From the NCBI GenBank assembly GCA_035222895.1, contig JAVYIG010000165.1, positions 263,001 through 327,000 of the forward strand: a DNA stretch of 64,000 bases, in the 5' to 3' direction. Positions 49,034 to 61,000 of this stretch are shown here, piece by piece (within the stretch, counting starts at the first letter, position 1; each line of letters begins with the position of its first letter). The position numbers were made by a program, and so were the translations under genes. Under the pieces are notes generated by a model. The model saw nothing but the letters and a program-made list of their open reading frames with translations. It had not been told where the DNA came from and did no database searches. The stretch is from Strongylocentrotus droebachiensis. Its lineage: Eukaryota > Echinodermata > Echinoidea > Camarodonta > Strongylocentrotidae.

Positions 49034-52000
49034 CAAACTCACAACTTAAGCAATAGGATATTGTTAATATACCACATCAGAATCTAACTTTTGTTTTGTA
49101 AATAAACCAAATTTGCCTTTTATCAGCAAATCGACCTCCTTCTGCTGATGAGAAAATAGGTGGAGAAAACAATTTGTATTTAAAGGCCGGTTGTACTAGT
49201 TTAGCCAGAAGGGATTAGACCACCCAGTGAGCCAGCAAGGTCACTGTGACAGGTGGCTATCTCATTAAGTCAGCTCTCCATTAACATAAGAAAAAGAGGA
49301 TCATGGGGGACCAACAGGCACCGATTGGGGAAGTTTTCTATACAGAGGGAGCAAGCTACAAGTAGTAAATTGTGGCTTTAAGAAAAGACTTTAATTCCTG
49401 ACTTACGTGGTGAGTTTGGTTGTAATCCTACATAACAGTCTGTAGCACACTGCTTCCTGGAGTCAAAGACTATCCTCCCAATCTGTGACGAAAGAAACAT
49501 AGGTATGAAAACCTTAAACTCATTTGTTCTCAAAGTCATTCATTACTCCACTTAAACAATCAAATTTACGGTTTTTCACAAACTTTCAACTACTTCGAGC
49601 AACACCATACACTCGTGAAAGAAAGGTTAATACAGTAATATAAAAAAGGTACTTTCAGTTTCCTTGGCGTGAATATGAGCAAATTATTCATACAGTTATT
49701 AAAATCATCATTATGATAAAAATTAATAGCATTTATTACAATTATTTAAATGTTTTACAACATACAATTCATGTAATACTCCAACATCAAAAATGAGCAT
49801 AAGCTGTAATCAGTAATCTTCACAAAATTTACATTCTTACCTGTACTATTACAATGTCAATCTGAACAAAGCATAAAGTAAGGTAATACACACAACAGAA
49901 GAAGATAGCTCAGTTTGACTAACCTTTTGTTTCTTGTGTGCATCTACTTCAACGTTGACTACTTTGACCGGAGGTTTGTAATAGAACCTATCATCGGGAG
50001 GGTCGGGTGCTATACTCTCTATTCTAAGCCTGTGACTAAAGCTATTAGAAACAGTGAAGCTCTGAGACTGTGTATAACCCTGCACAAACAAACAAAGAGA
50101 AATAGTCAGCAACTTGACACAATACTGCATTACTAACTCAAATTTTGATTGATGTAGAACAGACTTTAAATCACATTGGAAGCTCAGGTAAGTTTGGACC
50201 AAATGACAAAAAGAGTATTTAGAAGCTATCTTCTATTTATGTTTATGTCTTTTGTCACTAGTGACTTTGCATCAATAAAACCTCAATGACATCATACTTG
50301 TGTTTCTACAATATACAACATTAAGATACAATACACAATAATACATATACTATACACTATTTCATAAATATGAGAAAGAGCATCCTATTTAATTTAAACA
50401 GATAAAAATGAAAGTATCATATTAGAAATGTTTAAATGTAAATGGTATAATACTTACAGGGAATGATGGTTTCATAGTGATGTAATCTGGCCGTACACTG
50501 AGGTAGCCTTCTACAGTCTTCAAGGTCGCCATGATTCTTTTCTCTTCATACGCCGTCTTATAGATGACCTCACCTACAAACTGACCTTCACTTAATGGTG
50601 CCGTCACCGTCACAACAAAGTTAGCTACATGACCAGCTGGTATAACAACCTAACAGAATCAAAGAGAGAGGAACGGTCTCAATACTACGCTTTCATAAAA
50701 ATTTCATATCAACTGCTTAACATCTTATGTAACATAATATATTGTGTGATCCGACATTTGCTGTGGCGACCATTGCTCCAGTTGTATTTTGTCAAATGTA
50801 CTTGGTAAGGTTAGGGTTGCAATTGGGATTTAGGTTATGTTTATGGTTAGTGTTATTCAAGGTATAGTGTTGGATCTAGGGTTGAAGTTATGAATTTGGT
50901 TTATGCAGGAAATCACTCCGTCTCGACTGTCACATTGTCATACAACCATTGAATGATGATGAAAGCATGTCAGCAAAGGAATTTAGAAGGAGAAGAAAAC
51001 ATACTTCACCCTACAAATGTTGATATAAAACTGCAAGTGTAACCTAGATTTCATCTTGCAAAACATTTATGAAGCATGGATGTGAACACATAAAATTTCA
51101 ATTCATTATAAATGGATAGAAAAAAGAAGCACTGAAATTAATGGCATTAAGTGTGGCACATAAAAAGTGAAGAGCAGTACAATCTGACCATTGCTTGGGG
51201 TTGCATCATAATTAATGAAGGCCAAATCAGATCAACTAAGTTAATGACTTACTGCTTTGGGTGAGGGTATGACCGTGTCTTCATTCCCATCCATGTTGCT
51301 ATCATCTATTCTCTCTATACTCCTGAGTAACATGAAACACTTCTCTAAAGTACACGAAAACATCTCTAATGGGACCTGTTATAAGAGAAAAAAAAGATAA
51401 ATTTATATCTCTACCTACCAATGCAGAACAAGGCTTTCTTCACGAAAGAAGCTTCAAGTCTTTGAATGGCAGCATCTTGATATTACTCGAATAGTGAAAT
51501 ATTAACTTTCTATCGAGACAACATGATCAAAGAATAATAACTATAATGTTTAAGTTATGATGAGCACATTAATGCTGTTGTCTTGATTTACAGCAGTCAT
51601 CGTCACCACTCTTTAGTATTAGGCCTAAAAAAAAATGTTGTATTGCCCTTTAGGTGCCAAAACATGGGTCGGTCGGTCAGATTTTTTAAAAACTTTTTTT
51701 TTAATTTACTTCCTGTTTGGGCTGATATTTCTCAGTTTTGAATGCTTTAATACATTTTTTTCTCTAAAAAAACGGTTAAAAAAAAAAAACTTTTTTAAAA
51801 AGCCGACCGTAGATTTCAAGATTTTTGGGTCGGTCGCAAAGGGCAATACAACATCTTATTTGCTTTGGCCTAATACATGTAGTTTATATTATTTATGACA
51901 CAGGAATCATATAAAAATAAAAAATAAATTATCTTGTCTTAGAGCATAACATAACAAATTCACATTTGAATTTAACAATCCTGATTGTAAGTAAGTGAAG

Positions 52001-55000
52001 AGAATCCATTACCTACAAATGAACTTACCTCCACAGGGTTATTGTTGACTACTTCTATCGATGTTGTTCTTGTATCTGTTACACTCATCGTACCAAAGTC
52101 AACCTTGTCCTTGTCAGAGCTTATAGAAAACTGTTGATAAGAATAAATGAAAAATTGTAATTAACAAAAAATACTAAATGATATACATTTCTAAACATCT
52201 TTACAGACAAAAAATCATTAGGATTAAAACCAGTTTTTCTCTTCAACAATAAAATTTGCTTTCAAAAGTTTGCATCTTACACTCCAAATGTAAATTTCAC
52301 TTTGCATAAAATTAGGTTTTACATCCAAAACAAAACCTGAACTTACCTTTAACTTGCCAGTGTAGGCATAGATTGGAACGGTAAACACTGAAGCAATGGT
52401 GTTAAGTTTACACCCAAAACAAAAACCGAACTAACCTTTAACTTGCCAGTGTAGGCATAGATTGGAACGGTAAACACTGAAGCAATGGTGTTAAGTTTAC
52501 ACCCAAAACAAAAACCGAACTAACCTTTAACTTGCCAGTGTAGGCATAGATTGGAACGGTAAACACTGAAGCAATGGTGTTAAGTTTACACCCAAAACAA
52601 AAACCGAACTAACCTTTAACTTGCCAGTGTAGGCATAGATTGGAACGGTAAACACTGAAGCAATGGTGTTAAGTTTACACCCAAAACAAAAACCGAACTA
52701 ACCTTTAACTTGCCAGTGTAGGCATAGATTGGAACGGTAAACACTGAAGCATTGGTGTTAAGTTTACACCCAAAACAAAAACTGAACTTACCTTTAACTT
52801 GCCAGTATAGGCATAGATTGGAACGGTAAACACTGAAGCAATGGTGTTAAGTTTACACCCAAAACAAAAACTGAACTTACCTTTAACTTTCCAGTATAGG
52901 CATAGATTGGAACGGTAAACACTGAAGCAATGGTGTTAAGTTTACACCCAAAACACAAACTGAACTTACCTTTAACTTTCCAGTATAGGCATAGATTGGA
53001 ACGGTAAACACTGAAGCATTGGTGTTAAGTTTCAGTGTAGCAGACACAGGTTGAGATGCGTTTGCAGGGTTGAAGCGTAAAACCAAATCACTGTATGTTT
53101 CTTGCGGTGTAATCGATACAGGTAGACTGACATTCATCACCTGTTAAGAAGAATAAGGGCATGTTATACAAAATTACAAACCCTTTTATCATACGTGTAA
53201 TTGATATTAAAATCATTGATCTTAAAATACAAATTCTCACCGGCCAAAGTTTAATGATCTTTTGCACTATCCTTGACTTTGCAATAAACTCTGGTCTGGG
53301 AGGATGTCCGTTTCAAAATATAAACATGAATCTGATAAGCCAATCTATTAAAAAATAAACTGAAATGGCAGCTCAATGCAACAGTCTAGAGATATATCAG
53401 GAAGCATGTCATGTTTTAAAGGTTATCCATTCCTTTAGTGTGTACATTGGGCAAGTTAGAAAGGTATATTGCTTATGTCCAATATGTTAGAGCCTCTCTA
53501 AAGTGTTGGGAGCTCAAAAACTGAACATTGATGAAAGAATACAAATTGAGGTTTTCTGCGAACAACAGTAAATCCAAATATAGCATTCTGTCATCAATAT
53601 TCGTCTTCAAACACATTTGTTTTGAAAATCCTTGCAGAAGGGTGTGTTAAATGTCATCCCCTTTCACATCATTGTACAATTTAAGTCAATTTTTGCCCCA
53701 ACAAATTTGGGCAAATTTTGGGCTCCCAACACTTTAAAGGGGCTTTAACAGGAATTACTGGAACAGTAAATGGAACATGATATTCAAATTATTATTTCAT
53801 GGTAGTCAATGTAGTTATGCAATAAACTTATTGTCCCCATGAGCCCAAATACTCACACTAAAAACCTCTTTAGCATCATCCACCAGCTTCATGCTATGCA
53901 GAACTATGGAGAAGTTGAAGAGATTTGTGAGTGATAGATTCCTCTCTGTCATACCTTTAGGAGGAGGGTCTGACAAGTAAAACAAGGTGTTGTTCCTACT
54001 GTACCTAAGAATACTGAAAGAAAATGGATGAAAAATATATAAATTAAGGTTAAAAAATTGTAAGAATCATTGTTAGTGTTTTATGTCCCTTCTTACCAGA
54101 TCATGAGGTATATGACAGCTTGGAGCATTTATTTAATATTCATATGATCCTATTGGAAGGTGGTGGAGGGGAGGGGCGGGGGTGTACAATCAGAACATTC
54201 TCTGCCAATCAATCACAAGGAATCAAAATGAATTTTTTTAAAAACCTTCCAGAAATTACACTGCCCCATGTTTTGAAGTGTTTATCAGTAAATAGATCAA
54301 TCTCTACATATTAAGGTATGCCATAGTAATATCACTTTACAAGGACCAGTACTGCATTCCACACACCTTTCAAAAACCTCACTGATTGCTTTGCTATATC
54401 TATCACAAATTCTTTAGACGTACAGCTTGGATCGGTGTCAATGTTATAGATGGTAAAGTATGGACGCCTGAGATTGGAAATGGTATTTGAATCTCTTACT
54501 TACCCTTGAAGTACATGTGCTTGATATGGAATCAGAAGTTTGAAGCCTTTTTCTTTTGTCTTGATAATGATCTTTCCTGACCAGAGTCTTGTATGATTGG
54601 CTCTTCTAGGGTGAAAGGTCAAATTGGCAACCCTGATGTGTGTGTCTGAGGGCCGCAACCCCATCGGACTGAAATCTATTGAAATAGCTTGGTTGGCTCT
54701 AACTAGGGATACAGACTGAAAACAAAAAAATAGAAAAGAATAAACTATTTGTGACATTCATTACGAGGGGGAGGAGTGAGGAGACCTGGTATTCACGTCA
54801 AGACTGCGGAGGTGAAATAACATTTCAGGAACACAAAATAGTACCCACACTCAAAAGTCTTCCTGCTTGAATGTGACTTAGCAAACCTACAACTCAATAT
54901 AAAGCACACAATTCCTGAATCTTTTGCAATTTTCAGTCACTTTAATAGTTGATTCACTGTGAATCAATGTTGAGTAATTGTGAAACAATCAAAACTACTA

Positions 55001-58000
55001 ACATGAAAACATTACCTGCTGCACATTAGCAAGAATCTGATTCACTAATAGACAATAAAACAATATTAAGTTGAAAATGCTTGACTTTTGGCATTATATT
55101 ATGAGAACTATTTTTTAATAGTTTTTTTTTAATGAACACATAGTTCTGATTCATCAGTAAATAACATAAATGTGTATGAATTTTGGACACCGTAAATTTG
55201 TAGTATATACCGGTGGAAGATTTTCAGATATAAACACAACAAATTGATTTGATAATTATTAACCAATATATGCACAAACTTTGAACCCAAATCTTGCAAA
55301 TAAAGGTTTTGGTTTATTAACGAACGGAAGTGCTTGATTAGTTACTAACCGATATATGCACGACTTTTGGACCCGTATTTAGTAAATAGAGGGGAATGGT
55401 TTTCGGTTCATCTTGAGTGCGTAGAGTTCCAAAGTCCATCATTTCCAGAGAAGAATAAATACCAGGAACTGCAAAATACAACATTGTTATCTCAGATTAA
55501 CACATTACACAAAAGGAAACAGAAGGGAACTCTGTACTTAAGCATTCATTTCAACATTTTCTCAACCATCACACTTGTGTATTTTAAATGTACCATATCG
55601 AACGGATAGCAAACACGAATAATGAAGCAGGGCACTATCTACAAAATGATAAAATTGCTTCCTGTGTGAAAGCATTCATATCCTTGGCAAACAAAATGAC
55701 AAATGATTAACAGAGGTATTAATTATTCTACTGCAAAGTTCAAAATTGCTTTATCACTCCTGCAGAATTGATTGGGGAATTTGATTTGTTTTTCTTTCTC
55801 TTCTGTACAGTCTACATGAATTTGCTATGATGATTCATCAGGTCATCAATGTTCAAAAGATGTGAGCAAAGGTAGACACACCGTTTTAGGATTGAATACT
55901 TGTTATAGCTAGGAATTTGCAAGCATCCAAACCCAAGAGAAGAAAATATTCATGCTCTTAATAAGATAAGATATGCATAAATGGAGCCAAGCACTATATA
56001 TGCTATTAAACAAGCAGAGCTACCATTCTAAAACCAAATGTAGAAGGTCTTTTAAGATTCATAACAAATACTGAATCATTGTTATTGTCATGTTCCAGCA
56101 TCTGTACTAGTTTAATGACTGAATTTAATAAATTCATTAAACACCAGCTGAATGTTTTCAGTGTTATTTTGTCAATGTTTCTTTTTCAATGGAGAGGCTC
56201 AGATTCTCATCTTTTATTAGGTTAATTGAAAGCTCTTTTTATGACAGCTAATAGCTAATTAAGTGATAAGTCTACTTATTCATATTCAATGGTTGTCACA
56301 TTTTAAATGCACATGACGTAAATGTACATTATAATCTGTTTTGGAAGTAAGATATTAACTATCTGCAATACAAAATTGTATATAAAACTTACAATGTACA
56401 ATTGTACATTACAACAAATATTCTATCAGACAGATTTCAAACTGAAAATGAAGTTGAAAATGTAGTGACTATTCCAAACCCTAAAGATTTCAATCAAATT
56501 CAACTGACCCGAGGCTTCACGTACAAAACTTCACCCACCCCTCTCTCCCTCCCCCACACCTTCCCCAAGGGGAAAAAATCAATGAAGTTGGGGTAATAAC
56601 TTTAACTTATAGCCAGTAGATCACACAGGGGGGCAGTGGAAAACAGACACCTGGTATAACATAAAGGAATAACTCTTGACACATCTGGTTGTAAACCAAG
56701 CAAGATTTTGTCTCTATGCCATGTCAGGTGTTACCACCATCGGGGTCCATGTTTATACAGGCGTATCAATAGCAAGGATACCATGACATAAGCAAACCTC
56801 TCCCATTACCATGCACTCTCCCAGGTACCAATAACAATCCTATTCAGTGCTTAGTCAGAACGGGGTGAACTCAGCTTTACCCCCTCTATAATGTATGTTG
56901 ACCTAGTTTGAAGAATGTAGACTAACTTCCACTATTAAACTACTCTCACTATCCACTAATACGTGTTGGTCTACTTCAAAGAATCTACCCTTTATATTAA
57001 CTTTAGGAGGAGAATAAAAGTTCATAAGTCTAGGACACAGTCCACTATCCATAGCTTAAAGGCTATGTACTATTAAAGTATAGAGCTTAATTTAAAGTAC
57101 TTCCTTAACATAGTAATACATCCAAGAAATCACCTCCAAAAACAAACAAAATAACAAAGTCACATTTTCAATCCCCCCCAACCCCCCCCCCCCCCCCCCC
57201 CTCACAAAAAAATGTGGATGCCATAATAGTATCACCTCAAACTTTATTAATAGAGTTAGGAATCACTCATCAAAACCCATTTTCCAAATGAAACATGAAT
57301 ATTTTGAAATCTTTGAATATACCGGTAACTCATAAAGCATCGACAGACAGTACTTCCTATTTAACATAACTACACCATTCCAGTGAAGAAAATATATCTA
57401 TTAATAAGACTTATGATCTATGCAAGTTGTTTTCCAATCTGAATTCATTAAAATGTTGCTGGTTTGAAAATTGTGATGGTAGACTTTAACATAGGTAAGC
57501 TAACCCCACTCCTTACAGGTCTCTTAATAAAACAATACAATGATATATATTCATTTCTTGTAGATCAGTGCGGCTCAATTGAAAGATTATCAAAACTAGA
57601 CCTTTAATTCAAGAAACTGCTCATTTACATGAATACTCTGGCATGTAAATAGAATGTTGGCTCATGTAGGCTATGCTTGATGATAAAGATAAGAAGTGTT
57701 CATGAATTTAGCACATATCACAAAATGTGAATTTGTAGGCATGGCAACGCAGACGTCCCATACTAGTATCTTTCCATGGTCAAACTCTTGATTATGCATT
57801 TAGCATTCTAGGGCACAGTGGTAAACATAAACCAAAAAAATATAGGTTCATTCAAACCTAAGGCAATAAACTACTTCAACATAAACTCAAATAAAAAATG
57901 AAACGAGATCAAGCGTATTAGGTCTATGTGCTATACACTTCTATATAACACCATACAGAGATTGGTGAGTAGGCATTAAAGAGACATAAAACAGATTTTT

Positions 58001-61000
58001 CCCAAAAAATAATAGCATTTACAGAAAATAGTGACACTGCAGTTTATAGGATCATGTGAGGACGGGTGCTTTAAATGAAATCCTTATGTACATGCATGTT
58101 GACATCCAATTACAAATCTAGTAAAGGGAAGGAGATCCCAAATATTACCATTAAGACAACAAATTGATTTCAAAGGGATGGCAATGATCATCTTTCCACA
58201 AATCAAAACACTGGCCACTGTTGCATACAATCCCTTAAAAATTATTTAAAAAAAAAAAAAAATGAAGATCTGTTTACCTGATGAAACCTCAACTTCTACG
58301 GGTAGCATAAGAAACTCTCCCTCTTCTGCCTCAAGAGGGCCTTGTTTAAGTGATGTACGGTTGGTCCTGATACGGATGAATGCCGTATGGTTGTTTTCAG
58401 TCCGACCCACAAAACTAGCCCTCATGACAGACTTGGTCTGGTATGGCGCTATCTCCTACAAGAAGACAAGACAGCAGAGCATGAGTCAATCATAATAATC
58501 ATACTACTGTTCACCTGTTTATAAAATAACATTAGTTTGCAGTTAATATTGTGTGTACTCAAAACATTGTTCCCTTAGAATTTTGCAAACATCTTGAAAG
58601 TGATTGGCAAGGATAGATTACACAGATTTTAACAGTCTAGGAGGCTTTTCTATTTTCAGACAAATGGAAAATTCATGTAAATCAGTTTGTCTCTGAAGTG
58701 AGGATATCATCGATAATAAAAAGGAAGGCTAATATCTAAGAAAACAAGTACTCCTAAATCTTAATAAATTACTCAATACCGATATAAAAGTCAATTGTTA
58801 TTGTTAAAGAATTTTCCACACAAACCTAACCCGATGCAATATCCAAAATTATGCAAACAAATTATTTTCTCGTAAAATATAACTTCACCATGTTGTATTT
58901 GATCCTTATTATTTCAAATATGCCAGAAAATTATAAAGCTACTGGTATCACATGCTTTGGTTACTATATTGATGATAAATCCTGAAATCACCTTGATACT
59001 TATATGAATTACTTTCTTCCATCTCATTATCTTTTTCTACTGGTACCACAGGTCATACATGTTAATATAATGACAGCATATTTTCATACAGCACTACATT
59101 ACAATACAAGAACATGGCTAAGTCATAGAAACTAGTCATGTGACACACTTTCTATGTTGAATGTTCTTCATCCTAGCCAAATCTGATACAATATCATCGT
59201 GTATAGATCTGAACAATGCTTCCCACAAATTTGCAAATTGCAAATCTCCAATCTTCACAACTTCTTCTGACCAATTACCCTGGATGCAAGGACTTACCAC
59301 CTACCCTGGATATAAGGACTTACCGACTACCCTGGATATAAGGACTTACTCGCTACCCTGGATGTAAGGACTCATCCACTACCCTGGATGCAAGGACTTG
59401 CCCACTACCCTGAATGCAAAGACTTACTCGCTACCATGGATGTAAGGACTTACCCACTACCCTGGATGCAAGGACTTACTCGCTACCCTGGATGTAAGGA
59501 CTTACCAACTACCCTGGATGTAAGGACTTACCAACTACCCTGGATGTAAGGACTTACCAACTACCCTGGATGTAAGGACTTACCAACTACCCTGGATGTA
59601 AGGACTTACAACTTACCCTGGATGTAAGGACTTACTCACTACCCTGGATGTAAGGACCTACCCACTACACTGGATGTAAGGACTTACAAACTACCCTGGA
59701 TGTAAGGACTTTTTCACTACCCTGGATGTAAGGACTTACTCAATACTCTAAATCTAAGGACTTACAAACTACCCTGGATGTAAGGACTTACCAACTACCC
59801 TGGATGTAAGGACTTGCCCACTACCCTAGATGTAAGGACTTGCCCGCTACCCTAGATGTAAGGACTTGCCCACTACCCTGGATGTAAGGACTTACCAACT
59901 ACCCTGGATGTAAGGACTTGCCCGCTACCCTGGATGTAAGGACTTGCCCGCTACCCTGGATGTAAGGACTTACCAACTACCCTGGATATAAGGACTTACC
60001 CATTACAATAGATACAAGGTATCACTCATGTTTAAACTTACCCACTGGTTTCTGGGTGCTTCTTGTGAACCTGATGGTAACTCTAGATGCAAGTCTCCCC
60101 CGCTACTGTACATTTCTGTCACCTGTAAAAGTAATAGGTAAGGAGCAAAACAAAAAATAATAATTAAAATAAACAAACAAAAAAACATTACAGGTTTACA
60201 GGCACTCCTATGTTTATTACATGATACCCATATCCAAAGAATAAAAGTGTACAATAAGTTGGTAGGGAGAAACTTACACAGAGACTTTACTTTAAATGGT
60301 ACTGACAAATTTCTACCAATTTCCATTTCAATTCTGTTTGCACCGATAACTTGTCTTTATCGTGTCACATTTAAATGGGGACAAAAGTAAACTTTGAAGC
60401 ATAATGGGCGACATGCTTTTTTTAGACGACATAACTTCCAATGCAACGTCTACTATCTCTGTCTAGGCCATATACTTACCATGAGAGCTGAGCTAAAAGG
60501 GTTGTGCATTTTAATTAAAGGTGAAAAGCTGCTGTTGAGGGGGACTCTGGCGCCCAAGAACGGACGCAATCGGTATGGATTGGGTACACCTGTGCCGAAC
60601 ACCTGCAGAAAACAATTTATTGAAAAAACTGTTATTCTTATCTTGGCATCAAAAGAGTTTGTCTTACCATATTCATCATTATCGAATTGTCTTCTCCATC
60701 ACCTTCTCATTCATAACATTCTCCTATTGTGCAAACGATTCAACAGTTCTTGTAATGTAACTAATATTATTATACCTCAATATACATCTTACAATTATAA
60801 TTCTAAATTTTAAACCTCTCCAAGATCATATAGAAATGATTTATAATGTTCAAAGCTCTGCAGTTTACATGAATATAAATGTAATTAATCATGTTCTTTT
60901 TTCAGGTTATACGTTTGGTGAAGCAAAAGGCCCTCTTGTCTGAAAAACATTATAAATATGCCTTTTCAAGCCTCTCTTTCTCACCTGATATGGTGTTGTA

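Noticed and set aside
50805..50900. Telomere-like GGTTAGGGTT sequence
   Set aside because: Only scattered degenerate matches (GGTTAGGGTTGC, TTTAGGTTATG); no tandem TTAGGG run.
55367..55609. 80-codon plus-strand frame
   Set aside because: Shadow of the TMEM131 exon at 55350-55468 on the other strand.
59277..60010. CRISPR-like array
   Set aside because: Repeats are directly abutting with no unique spacers; this is a minisatellite in a eukaryotic intron.
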